Notes under the pieces: model-generated | Database searches by the model: none | The model's input: only the letters and a program-made list of their open reading frames with translations | Told to the model about the DNA's origin: nothing | Assembly: GCA_964574395.1 (NCBI GenBank) | Contig: CAZNNL010000060.1 | Location: 1-10,038 of the forward strand | Source: JAXGQD01 sp964574395 | Lineage (GTDB): Bacteria; Bacillota; Clostridia; Saccharofermentanales; Fastidiosipilaceae | Length of the DNA stretch: 10,038 bases | Direction of reading: 5' to 3' | Program-made: the position numbers and the translations under genes | Shown: piece after piece, positions 1 through 6,419 of the stretch | How positions within the stretch are numbered: position 1 is the stretch's first letter | Layout of the letters: the number at the start of each line of letters is the position of its first letter

Positions 1-365
1 GAACCCGTGTAGGCATCGTAGCCAGGGTGTTTTGCTTCCGTTTCAAGAAAACGCGCCAAGCTTTTTTCGTCATATAAAAGATCGTCGGAATGCAGCACGT
101 AAATGTAGTCGCCATGCGCATGTTTGGCACCATTTTGAATCGCCACAAGTTGATCTTGGTTTGCTTGTGCGAGGACTTTATAACGCTTGGCAAAACCCGA
201 CCCCTCAACGAAATCCTGAATAATCTCCAGGCTCCCATCTGTCGAACCGTCATTTACGATGATCATCTCCCAAGCATCGCTGGTCTGCGCCTCCACTGAT
301 TGGAGCGCGGCAACAACCGTTTCTGCATCGTTATAACAGGGCATGATGATGGAGATTTTTTTCAT
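1..365 (-). CDS. Family 2 glycosyltransferase, N-terminal part (runs off left edge)
   Basis: This is the first 121 codons of a GT2 (GT-A fold) glycosyltransferase; the C-terminus lies outside the window. The protein opens MKKISIIMPCYNDAETV, the classic first beta strand of the nucleotide-sugar binding fold. It continues with IIVNDGSTDGS (residues 35-45), the UDP-sugar binding signature, and LHSDD (91-95), the DxD-like metal-binding motif. It probably transfers a sugar from a nucleotide donor onto a lipid-linked glycan at the inner face of the membrane; donor and acceptor cannot be read from this part. The start is well supported: an AAAGGAGC Shine-Dalgarno site lies about 7 nt upstream, inside the 3' end of the flippase gene, so the two genes form one operon. 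The gap to the flippase stop is 6 bp. Confidence 0.93.
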   Translation of the reverse strand, partial: MKKISIIMPCYNDAETVVAALQSVEAQTSDAWEMIIVNDGSTDGSLEIIQDFVEGSGFAKRYKVLAQANQDQLVAIQNGAKHAHGDYIYVLHSDDLLYDEKSLARFLETEAKHPGYDAYTG

Positions 366-371
366 GCAGCG

Positions 372-1841
372 TTAGCTCCTTTTCAGCTTTTCTTTGCCCC
401 TTGCGTAAAGTGTGGCGAGGGTGGATTTGTTCAGGTAGAGGAAAATAGCACTGAAAACTAGATATAGCAGTGCACCGAGCCAGCCGCCGATGAACCATTG
501 CGAGAGGACGAAGATGGCGGTAAGGAGGAGTTCGATAAGATTGTCGGGGAGGTAGTTTTGGTGGGTTTCTTTTGCCAAATATATCTCACAAATAAACGAA
601 CGAAACGCCAACACAATCAGAATAGAAAGTGTGGTTAGGAATAGGTTTTGTAAAATAATGGCAAAACCAAACATCAAAACCGCAGCCAAACCAAGGCTCA
701 ACAGATTCGCTTTTAGAATTTCGCGTTCTTTCCGATACGCTTTTAAATAGGTGTTGGTCAGCAGCTGCGTTTTGCTTTCGTACACGCAGATGGGGAAAAG
801 AATTGACATGTAAACAATCCCAGCCGCGTAATTGGGTAGCCAATAATTGACGAAGAGCCTGAACGGGTAATAGGCATTGAGGACCACGAAAAGGATGAGC
901 ATCAGGGTTTTACGCATATTTTTGTATAGTCTTGCGTTATCAGCGCTTTCTTGTTTTCTGATGTGTGGCAAAAGCACCAAGGCCAACGCATTGATAAATA
1001 TCATCAACAAATTCGAGAGTGAAAAGGTCAGTGCAATGCGGCTGTAGGTATCAACACCCCACTGTCTTTTGATGTTGAGCTGAATTAAACCGATGATGAG
1101 GTTTGAAGTGATGGAGGCAAGCATGAGGCTGATGCCAACGGTCGCGTTGAGGAGAAGTTCTTCGAGACCGATTCGGAGGCGGGTAGGTTTGGTGAAGACG
1201 AGGTTTTTTGCCATTAAAACAGCCAAGATGAGGGCGAGAAACTTTCCGGTCAAATCTAGATAAATAAGGTTATTGACATGGGAGTAGCGATTGAAAAGGA
1301 AAAAGAGGACGGAGAGGAGAAAAAAGGCGCGTTCGACGATTATGATGATGGCGTTCCATTTGAATTTGTTGCTTGCTTGCCAGGCGAATTGGATGAAAAC
1401 ACGTGGGATAATGAGGATGGCAGCGATGCAGTTCATGAGCAAAACGAAGTGGTTGAGCGGGTTAGTGGGCGGATCCGCCGTCGATTTGGACACGATCAGC
1501 ATGTATACACCTGCGACAATCATGGCGAGCAAAATCTCCAGGATGAGGATAAACCAAAACATAAATGAAAAGCGTTTTTTGTCCAGTTCTTCGTATAAGC
1601 TACCGCTGTTGCGCAGATAGTAGCCGTCGGCAATGCCGAAATGGAAAAAACTGATGTAGTTTGAGTAGAGGATGTAAAGCTGCCAGTAGCCGTATTGCGT
1701 GACGCTCATCGATTTGGACAGCACGAAAACGAGCAAAGTCGAAATCAAAACTGAGATCACATTCGCCAAAAAGGTGAAAGAAAAGTTTTTCAACAATTGC
1801 TTGAATTTATTGTCCAAAAGTTCCTTTACCTTCCTGCGCAT
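372..1841 (-). CDS. Wzx-like polysaccharide flippase (MOP superfamily membrane protein)
   Basis: A 489-residue, very hydrophobic protein with about 12-14 membrane segments and a basic C-terminal tail, the usual size for Wzx/RfbX-type lipid-linked oligosaccharide flippases. A short basic N-terminus (MRRKVKELLDNKFKQ) precedes the first membrane helix. Early motifs SVTQYGYWQLY and FGIADGYYLRNSG match the start of polysaccharide-biosynthesis transporters. Its expected role is to move undecaprenyl-linked repeat units across the cytoplasmic membrane for capsule, exopolysaccharide or wall glycan. The glycosyltransferase 6 bp downstream supports this. The ATG has no clear Shine-Dalgarno site and would lie only about 15 nt from the predicted transcription start. 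A TTG at codon 9 has AGGAAGG and AAAGGA just upstream and is an alternative start. The function class is secure; the exported glycan is unknown. Confidence 0.9.
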   Translation of the reverse strand: MRRKVKELLDNKFKQLLKNFSFTFLANVISVLISTLLVFVLSKSMSVTQYGYWQLYILYSNYISFFHFGIADGYYLRNSGSLYEELDKKRFSFMFWFILILEILLAMIVAGVYMLIVSKSTADPPTNPLNHFVLLMNCIAAILIIPRVFIQFAWQASNKFKWNAIIIIVERAFFLLSVLFFLFNRYSHVNNLIYLDLTGKFLALILAVLMAKNLVFTKPTRLRIGLEELLLNATVGISLMLASITSNLIIGLIQLNIKRQWGVDTYSRIALTFSLSNLLMIFINALALVLLPHIRKQESADNARLYKNMRKTLMLILFVVLNAYYPFRLFVNYWLPNYAAGIVYMSILFPICVYESKTQLLTNTYLKAYRKEREILKANLLSLGLAAVLMFGFAIILQNLFLTTLSILIVLAFRSFICEIYLAKETHQNYLPDNLIELLLTAIFVLSQWFIGGWLGALLYLVFSAIFLYLNKSTLATLYARGKEKLKRS

Positions 1842-1862
1842 TCGGTTTCGCTATTTTCCAAT

Positions 1863-1891
1863 ATTGTACATGATTCGAAAAATCCTACCAA
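1863..1891 (-). promoter_or_regulatory. Sigma-A type promoter for the flippase/glycosyltransferase operon
   Basis: Reading the minus strand there is a -35 TTGGTA (1886-1891), a 17-bp spacer and a -10 TACAAT (1863-1868). Both hexamers are close to the housekeeping consensus with ideal spacing. Transcription would start near 1856, about 15 nt before the annotated flippase ATG, so the 5' untranslated region would be very short. It lies just downstream of the terminator that ends the preceding unit, so the polysaccharide genes are probably transcribed independently. Confidence 0.5.
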
Positions 1892-1914
1892 TACAGGCGT
1901 ATTACGATTAAAAG

Positions 1915-1954
1915 ATAAAAAATAACCGAAAGCATCTGCACATGCTTTCGGCTA
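1915..1954 (-). terminator. Rho-independent terminator of the two-component/lipoprotein unit
   Basis: A perfect 10-bp stem (CCGAAAGCAT at 1926-1935 with ATGCTTTCGG at 1942-1951) encloses a 6-nt loop. On the minus strand it is followed by TTATTTTTTATC, a proper U tract. The plus strand lacks a U tract, so it works for minus-strand transcripts. It closes the lipoprotein gene's transcript and separates it from the flippase operon. Confidence 0.88.
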
Positions 1955-1961
1955 TTTGACA

Positions 1962-2016
1962 ATCCCGACTAGGATAAAAATGTAGTCTGTCTCAGGTGTA
2001 GTCTCCAAATCGGGAT
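1962..2016. repeat. Distant inverted repeat ATCCCGA/TCGGGAT with internal 8-bp direct repeat
   Basis: ATCCCGA (1962-1968) and its exact complement TCGGGAT (2010-2016) flank a 41-nt interval. Inside it TGTAGTCT occurs twice, at 1981-1988 and 1997-2004. In the minus-strand transcript this would lie in the 3' untranslated region of the lipoprotein mRNA just ahead of the terminator, where it could form a long-looped hairpin. The rest of 1842-2140 has no convincing gene. The function is unknown and the pairing may be chance. Confidence 0.35.
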
Positions 2017-2085
2017 AGGAAGGAAGGATAAATGAAGTTTTTCGTTAAGTGTTTGTGAAGGTATTATTCAGTTTTTTACTATGGC

Positions 2086-2163
2086 ATCAGCCTACTTTCG
2101 TTTCTGTTTACTTGCTTGAGCGTCAAATTAAGTTTAGATATCAGCCTGCTTTCTTAGCTGTTT
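2086..2163. repeat. 24-nt imperfect direct repeat at and beyond the lipoprotein stop codon
   Basis: The segment 2140-2163, which covers the last codons and stop of the lipoprotein gene, recurs at 2086-2109 with 20 of 24 bases identical (shared core ATCAGCCT, then CTTTC, then CTGTTT). The offset is 54 bp. It looks like a short duplication of the gene's 3' end, or the trace of an earlier, longer C-terminus, since the lipoprotein tail is itself repetitive. Confidence 0.6.
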
Positions 2164-2524
2164 CAGGGGTTTTGGTGGTATCTGGAGTTTTGGTTTGGTC
2201 GGATTTTTGGGTCGGGGTACCGACTTTTTTACCAGCCGCGTCCGATTTCTTTGGGGCTACCGTTTTAGGGGCTTCGGTTTTCTTGGGAGCGGCCTTTTGG
2301 GTGGTTTTGGGTGCTGCGGGTTTGACGCCTTTTTTGCTGTCTTTAGGGGGTTGGACGACGACTTTTTTGCTGTCTTTTTTCTTGCCGGGAACAACTTGCG
2401 TGATGCCGGTTTTGGCTTTTGAGGTTTCTGCGCTGGAGGTTTTGGGTTTTGGTCCACAACCAGTGATGAGTAGGACTGAGCCCATTGCGACTGCGGCTAC
2501 GGATAACATTGCTTTACTTTTCAT
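2141..2524 (-). CDS. Small polycationic lipoprotein, Lys/Pro/Ala/Thr-rich
   Basis: A 127-residue predicted lipoprotein of no recognised family. The signal peptide MKSKAMLSVAAVAMGSVLL ends in the lipobox ITGC, so signal peptidase II would leave lipidated Cys23 as the mature N-terminus. Everything after it is low complexity: lysine, proline, alanine and threonine dominate, with PKK/PKT-type repeats (APKKTEAPKTVAPKKSD), almost no aromatic residues and a strongly basic charge. Such a tail should be extended and could bind anionic wall polymers; this is inference. The start was moved inward from a longer open frame because this ATG has an AGAGGA site 6 nt upstream followed directly by a signal peptide. 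It lies 110 bp after the histidine kinase stop in the same direction with no terminator between, and ends at the strong terminator, so it is probably the last gene of that operon. Confidence 0.85.
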   Translation of the reverse strand: MKSKAMLSVAAVAMGSVLLITGCGPKPKTSSAETSKAKTGITQVVPGKKKDSKKVVVQPPKDSKKGVKPAAPKTTQKAAPKKTEAPKTVAPKKSDAAGKKVGTPTQKSDQTKTPDTTKTPETAKKAG

Positions 2525-2634
2525 AACAAATCCTCTTTCGTGGGGCGGTTGGTCGTTTTGCCAATCGCTTTCTTTTCTTAACCCTTGCTCAAGGGCTATG
2601 GTCACAGTTTAGCGAGGTGAAGGTAAAGGTTCGG

Positions 2635-3732
2635 TTAAGCCGTTTCGTTTTGTTTCGTGATGGCAAAAAGCATCCGCCCATCGACATACTCCGCATGTAT
2701 ATCCAGCCCATAGGTCTCGAGAATCTGCTTGCTAATGGAAATCCCCAGCCCGTAGCCGCCGGAAGCCTTCGAGCGCGATTGGTCCACACAGTAAAAAGGC
2801 TCGAAAATCGCCTGAAGATCAGCCTGACTAACTGGTGCAGAGTCGTTCGCGATGGTGAATTCCGCGTCGTTCATGCGAATAGAAATGCTGCCCTGAAAGC
2901 GAGTGTAACGTATGGCGTTTTGGATAAGATTGGCAAAAACCCGCTCAATCAAGACCCCATTCGCCACGATTACCATTTCTCCTTTTGTCTCCACCTGAAG
3001 CTTTTTAGCCTTGAGCAATGCCGCTTGCCCCTGAAGGAGAGTGGCGACGAGATTGTGGATTTTGATTGGCTCAAGCGCGAGGTCGTCGTTTTGGGCGTGG
3101 AGGGCAAGCATACTGCTGACGATGGTGTCGAGGTGTTCGACTTGGGTTTTGACGGTGTTAAGGGTTTGGCGGTAGTCGTCGGAACTTAAATCGTTGGAGA
3201 GTTCTGCGACGTCGATCTGCATCATCATGGCGGCAACGGGGGTTTTGAGTTCGTGGGCGACGTTTTGGGAGAAGCGTTTTTGGGTTTGGAAGGCGTGGGC
3301 TAGTTTTGCCAGCATGTGATTGAAACTTTGGGTGAGGCTACGAATTTCGGCTGCCTGATTTTCTGCGATGGGAAGGGGAGTGGCGAGGCGGGTTTCGTCC
3401 GTGATTTCGACTGTGTGAATGAATTTTTGAAGTGGCTTCATGAGTTTGGCGATGGCGTTATGGATGAGAATGACGCCGAGCAGGATGCCAACCAGCGTGA
3501 TGGCGAGCACTTGCATACGAAAACGCATCTGAAGGGCGTTCATTTCTTGGAGGAGTAGGTCTTCTAAGAGGGCCTCTGAGCTCCCTGCCGCAGCTTGCAA
3601 GGTCTCATAATCCGGCCAGATAAAGATATTTTCTGCTTGGTAAATCGACATGATGCTGAGGATGATGGACAAAACAATCAAAATCGCCGCGCTGATTGCC
3701 GCAATTTGGAAACGTAAACTCTTAGTCGACAT
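2635..3732 (-). CDS. Membrane sensor histidine kinase (partner of the OmpR-type regulator)
   Basis: A 365-residue HisKA/HATPase_c kinase. The first membrane helix spans about residues 9-31. A short outside loop (about 32-74, with QAENIFIWPDY) and a second helix (about 75-95) follow, then a HAMP-like linker (about 96-150). The H-box FSQNVAHELKTPVAAMM carries the phospho-accepting His160. The N-box ANLIQNAIRYT (267-277), F-box EPFYCVD (311-317) and G-box GGYGLGISIS (325-334) complete the ATP-binding domain; the usual DxGxG box is the degenerate IANDSAP (294-300). The small outside loop suggests intramembrane or envelope sensing rather than a large ligand domain. Its ATG overlaps the end of the response regulator by 11 bp, giving translational coupling; a GGGGG-rich Shine-Dalgarno site lies in the regulator's last codons. 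Confidence 0.95.
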   Translation of the reverse strand: MSTKSLRFQIAAISAAILIVLSIILSIMSIYQAENIFIWPDYETLQAAAGSSEALLEDLLLQEMNALQMRFRMQVLAITLVGILLGVILIHNAIAKLMKPLQKFIHTVEITDETRLATPLPIAENQAAEIRSLTQSFNHMLAKLAHAFQTQKRFSQNVAHELKTPVAAMMMQIDVAELSNDLSSDDYRQTLNTVKTQVEHLDTIVSSMLALHAQNDDLALEPIKIHNLVATLLQGQAALLKAKKLQVETKGEMVIVANGVLIERVFANLIQNAIRYTRFQGSISIRMNDAEFTIANDSAPVSQADLQAIFEPFYCVDQSRSKASGGYGLGISISKQILETYGLDIHAEYVDGRMLFAITKQNETA

Positions 3733-4375
3733 AATAGCCTTGCCCCCTTATCGTCCTGATGAAATCTTTCGGCAGCTTCTTACGCAGCGCATTTACGTGC
3801 ACCTTTACAGCGGTCGTAAATGCATCCGTCTCACTATCCCAAACATGCTCAATCAGTTCTTCGCTACTGATGCAGCGCCCCTGATTCAGCAGTAGATAAT
3901 GCAAAATGCTGAACTCTTTTTTGGTCAAATCTATGGGTTTGTCGTCGACAAGGACTTGTTTGGCAGCCGTGTCACAGCTGAGGTTTCCACTCTCTAGAAT
4001 GGTGTTTTTTGTGGCAAAATCACGCCTCAACAAGGCCCGTATCCGCGCCTCAACTTCCCGAAAATGGAAGGGTTTGGCCAAATAATCATTCGCCCCTTCG
4101 TCCAAACCCTGCACCTTGTCCGTCACACTAGAACGCGCGGACAGGATGAGGATTTTAATTTCGTTATTCTCACTGCGTATCGTTTTTAGAACCTCAATGC
4201 CATCGCATTTGGGGAGGTTCAAATCGAGCAAAATGAGATCGTAGGTGTTGTCATAATACATATCTATGGCTACTTCACCGTCTTCGGCCCACTCAACTAT
4301 GAAGCCTAGCTTTTCCAGGCCTGCCTTAAGGGGGAGAGCGATGGCTTTTTCATCTTCTACCAGTAGTATCTTCAT
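3722..4375 (-). CDS. OmpR/PhoB-family response regulator
   Basis: A 217-residue DNA-binding regulator. The receiver domain (1-118) begins MKILLVEDE with acidic residues E7/D8, has the phosphorylation site Asp51 in LILLDLNLP, a Ser in ILILSARSS, and the conserved Lys in YLAKPF near residue 103. The C-terminal winged helix (about 127-217) shows DLTKKEFSILHYLL, the recognition-helix region VKVHVNALRKKL, and the wing RTIRGQGYYVD ending the protein. Phosphorylated by the overlapping kinase, it should bind direct repeats near its target promoters. I chose the internal ATG because AAAGGA lies about 7 nt upstream and the receiver domain starts there; the longer frame adds 32 residues not typical of the family. 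Its targets are unknown, but autoregulation and control of the lipoprotein are likely. Confidence 0.96.
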   Translation of the reverse strand: MKILLVEDEKAIALPLKAGLEKLGFIVEWAEDGEVAIDMYYDNTYDLILLDLNLPKCDGIEVLKTIRSENNEIKILILSARSSVTDKVQGLDEGANDYLAKPFHFREVEARIRALLRRDFATKNTILESGNLSCDTAAKQVLVDDKPIDLTKKEFSILHYLLLNQGRCISSEELIEHVWDSETDAFTTAVKVHVNALRKKLPKDFIRTIRGQGYYVD

Positions 4376-4413
4376 GCTGTTTCCTTTCCAAGTTGTCCTG
4401 TTCTGGCTTTGAC

Positions 4414-4434
4414 GTTTGCGAATGACTTGCAAAC
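4414..4434. promoter_or_regulatory. Inverted repeat upstream of the response regulator, possible operator
   Basis: GTTTGC (4414-4419) and GCAAAC (4429-4434) form a perfect 6-bp inverted repeat with a 9-bp spacer, 40-60 bp upstream of the regulator's ATG. This is a reasonable place for a regulator-binding site or an early leader hairpin. No clear -35/-10 pair was found in 4376-4517, so its position relative to the promoter is unknown. Confidence 0.3.
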
Positions 4435-4517
4435 TCAAGACGCATACAAACTTTAAACCGAAAAGGCTCAAGAATCCTTTAGAAAGAGTAAATCTTATTT
4501 CAGCTTGTACGCGCTAC

Positions 4518-4551
4518 ATAAAAAATCCCGAAAACTTCTGTGTTTCCGGGA
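4518..4551 (-). terminator. Rho-independent terminator of the flavodiiron gene
   Basis: On the minus strand TCCCGGAAAC pairs with GTTTTCGGGA (one G-U pair, 10 bp in all) around the 6-nt loop ACAGAA, followed by TTTTTTATG. It lies 55 bp after the flavodiiron stop codon and ahead of the response-regulator gene, so it separates these two units. Confidence 0.9.
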
Positions 4552-4605
4552 CTCTTGTTAGTTTTGTTTCTTTGTTAAAAGGGTTGTTCTTACTGCATCA
4601 TCCGC

Positions 4606-5793
4606 CTATGCCAATAGCGCCTTCGCAACATCAGCCATCGCGTCTAAGTCCTCTTGTTTCGGCGTCCAGTTGATGCGAGCTTCAGGCTCAACGACCGCAA
4701 AACCAGCATCCGTAAGCATAGCGCGAAGAATATTGTTCGCCTCACCAGACCAACCATAACAGCTGAAGACCGCGGCAGTTTTCTTCTTGAATTTGAGTTC
4801 TTTCAGGAAATGGAGCCAGCCACCCACGGAACTAAGAATATCTTGGCCGACGGTAGGCGAACCAACCGCGATCGCTTTAGATTTGAACACTTCGGTCATG
4901 ATGTCATTCTTATCCGTTTTGGCTACGCTAAAGAGTTTCACGCGCACTTCTTTGTCGAGATCCTGGATATGACTCGCCAACGCATTCGCCAGCATTTCCG
5001 TGCCATTCCACATCGAATCGTACACAATTGTGATTTGGTTTTCTTGATAGTCATTTGCCCATTCCGCATATTTTTCAACAATTTGTAGGGGATTATCACG
5101 CCATACCACGCCATGACTTGGTGCGATGATGTCAATAGGGAGGTTCATCCCAACGATTTCGTCAATCTTACGTTTGGCAAAAGCAGAAAACGGCGTCAAA
5201 ATATTGGCATAATATTTGATCGCTTCATTCCACAACATACACTGATCCGCTTTGTCGTTAAACAACTCCTCGCAAGCATAGTGTTGACCAAATGCATCGT
5301 TAGAGAACAGAATATTGTCCTCGGTCAAGTAGGTCGCCATGCTGTCGGGCCAGTGAAGCATTTTCATATCGACGAAGACAAGCTTTTTGCCATTACCAAT
5401 ATCAACGCTGTCACCCGTCTTTACCTTTTGAAAATTCCATTCAGGGTGATGATATTGTCCCACCAAAGACTGCACTGCGTTGGCCGAACAATAAATAGGG
5501 AGGTCCGGTCTTTCTGACAATAATGCTGGCAAAGCCCCACTGTGATCAACTTCTCCATGATTACAAACAACAAAATCCAAATCCTTCAGATCGATTTCCT
5601 GCTTCAAATTCGTCAAAAATTCGTTATCGTGCTCCGACCACACCGTATCGATCAGCACGTTTTTCTCCTCGCGAATCAGGTATGCGTTTTGCGAAGAACC
5701 ATTATGCACCGAGTAATCGGACCCGTGAAATTCGCGCAATTGCCAGTCGATTTTACCGACCCAGCTAACATTGTTTTTGATGTGTTTGTTCAT
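4606..5793 (-). CDS. fprA: Flavodiiron protein (A-type flavoprotein, O2/NO reductase)
   Basis: A 395-residue two-domain flavodiiron protein of normal length. The N-terminal metallo-beta-lactamase-like domain (about 1-250) keeps the full diiron ligand set: CNHGEVDHSG gives His79, Glu81, Asp83 and His84; LHWPDS gives His147; SNDAFGQHYA gives Asp166; and PSHGVVWR gives His227. The C-terminal flavodoxin domain starts at ITIVYDSMWNGTEMLA (254-269), the FMN phosphate loop, followed by GSPTVGQDI and SCYGWSGEA. There is no extra rubredoxin domain, so electrons must come from a separate rubredoxin or flavin reductase not in this window. Family members reduce O2 to water or NO to N2O in the cytoplasm of anaerobes and facultative bacteria. 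GGAGGA lies 7 nt before the ATG. The gene stands alone, with a long A/C-rich leader upstream and its own terminator. Confidence 0.97.
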   Translation of the reverse strand: MNKHIKNNVSWVGKIDWQLREFHGSDYSVHNGSSQNAYLIREEKNVLIDTVWSEHDNEFLTNLKQEIDLKDLDFVVCNHGEVDHSGALPALLSERPDLPIYCSANAVQSLVGQYHHPEWNFQKVKTGDSVDIGNGKKLVFVDMKMLHWPDSMATYLTEDNILFSNDAFGQHYACEELFNDKADQCMLWNEAIKYYANILTPFSAFAKRKIDEIVGMNLPIDIIAPSHGVVWRDNPLQIVEKYAEWANDYQENQITIVYDSMWNGTEMLANALASHIQDLDKEVRVKLFSVAKTDKNDIMTEVFKSKAIAVGSPTVGQDILSSVGGWLHFLKELKFKKKTAAVFSCYGWSGEANNILRAMLTDAGFAVVEPEARINWTPKQEDLDAMADVAKALLA

Positions 5794-5901
5794 TGTGTTT
5801 TCCTCCGTTGTGTTGTGTTTTAGATTTTTGTGTTTTGTTTTTAGTGTTTTATTTTTCGTGTTTTTTGTTTTTAGCGTTCCGTTTTGGGTCTATGATTTTA
5901 G
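5794..5901 (-). promoter_or_regulatory. A/C-rich, probably unstructured 5' leader of the flavodiiron gene
   Basis: Read on the minus strand, the roughly 100 nt before the flavodiiron ATG are almost all A and C with few G or U, ending in CGGAGGA and the start codon. CTAAAAACAAAA occurs twice exactly (plus-strand 5833-5844 and 5863-5874, 30 bp apart), and CTAAAA recurs at 5818-5823 and 5896-5901. The mRNA here should have little structure, which would favour ribosome loading. No confident promoter was found; TATAC/TATAA-like hexamers farther upstream (about 5910-5935) lack good -35 partners. Confidence 0.45.
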
Positions 5902-5946
5902 CGTTTGTGTATAGCTGTTTTGAATTTATAAAGCGTCAGGCAAACC

Positions 5947-5972
5947 ATAATCCAGAATGCTATTCCGATTAT
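5947..5972. promoter_or_regulatory. Nested inverted repeat upstream of the flavodiiron gene
   Basis: ATAATC (5947-5952) pairs with GATTAT (5967-5972), and inside it GAAT (5955-5958) pairs with ATTC (5962-5965) around GCT. The near-symmetry over 26 bp is compatible with a dimeric repressor site or a small RNA hairpin. It lies about 155-180 bp upstream of the flavodiiron start. It does not match a Fur or PerR box well. Confidence 0.35.
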
Positions 5973-6053
5973 TAGTGAAAATATCAAAACAATTCTCAGT
6001 GCTAAACTTCAGCAGATGGTGGTTCCTGATTACATGCAAACGACAAGGCTGCC

Positions 6054-6074
6054 TACTACTTTCGGAAAGTAGTA
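6054..6074. repeat. Perfect 9-bp-stem hairpin TACTACTTT-CGG-AAAGTAGTA
   Basis: TACTACTTT (6054-6062) and AAAGTAGTA (6066-6074) are exact complements around the 3-nt loop CGG. Only three T follow on the plus strand and no T tract follows on the minus strand, so it is not a typical intrinsic terminator. It could be an operator or a leader hairpin of a longer flavodiiron transcript. Confidence 0.6.
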
Positions 6075-6201
6075 TTTCAAGGTGTTCAGGCGACACTGCA
6101 GATTTGCCCCTTAAGTATACCTTGACTTAGATTTATTAACCATTGCGCTGAATCATAGTTTGGTGTTTTTTTGCTTTGCTTTTTAAAGGCCGCTGCACTA
6201 G

Positions 6202-6419
6202 GTGCCAACTTTTTCGTTTGTGCGAAATTCGTGACAACATTTTCGTTTGTGGGTAACTTGTGGCAATATTTTCGTTTGTGGGCAGGGTTTTAGTGCACAC
6301 AATCGTAATTTTTGCCAAAAAAGGCTGAGAAATCAGAAATTTCTGCGGTTTGATGCACACAAACGTAAAACTTGTCACGAGCCCAACAGCCCATCGCACA
6401 CAAACGTAAAACTTGCCAC
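6202..6419. repeat. Six-copy 21-nt repeat array in two opposed half-arrays
   Basis: The unit reads GTGnCAAnn then TTTTCGTTTGTG. Three copies point rightward at 6202-6222, 6231-6251 and 6260-6280, exactly 29 bp apart with unrelated 8-bp spacers. Three copies point the other way at 6298-6318 (degenerate), 6358-6378 and 6399-6419, reading CACAAACGTAAAACTTG plus TCAC or CCAC. The last two share extra flank (CACGAGCC) and are 41 bp apart; a decayed further copy may follow at about 6420-6455. The second and fifth copies differ at only 3 of 21 positions once one is inverted. The spacers are too short and irregular for CRISPR. The layout suits multiple protein-binding sites, a decayed dispersed repeat family, or a large RNA hairpin. 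Confidence 0.8.

Noticed and set aside
2575..2600. Terminator between histidine kinase and lipoprotein (hairpin CCCTTG/CAAGGG)
   Set aside because: The loop would be very small and no T tract follows on the minus strand, so I treat the genes as co-transcribed.
2049..2612. Plus-strand 187-codon open frame over the lipoprotein gene
   Set aside because: It is antisense to a gene with a clear signal peptide, lipobox and ribosome site; its Gly/Phe/Leu-rich protein is the complement of Lys/Pro codons.
2617..3189. Plus-strand 190-codon open frame over the histidine kinase
   Set aside because: It is antisense to a complete kinase with all catalytic motifs, and its protein shows no domain.
6054..6074. 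Intrinsic terminator
   Set aside because: The stem is perfect but only three T follow on the plus strand and none in a run on the minus strand; the nearest genes on both sides start, not end, toward it.
6202..6280. Possible CRISPR array (three repeats at a 29-bp period)
   Set aside because: Repeat copies are imperfect, spacers are only 8 nt, the other copies are inverted and irregularly spaced, and no cas gene is present.
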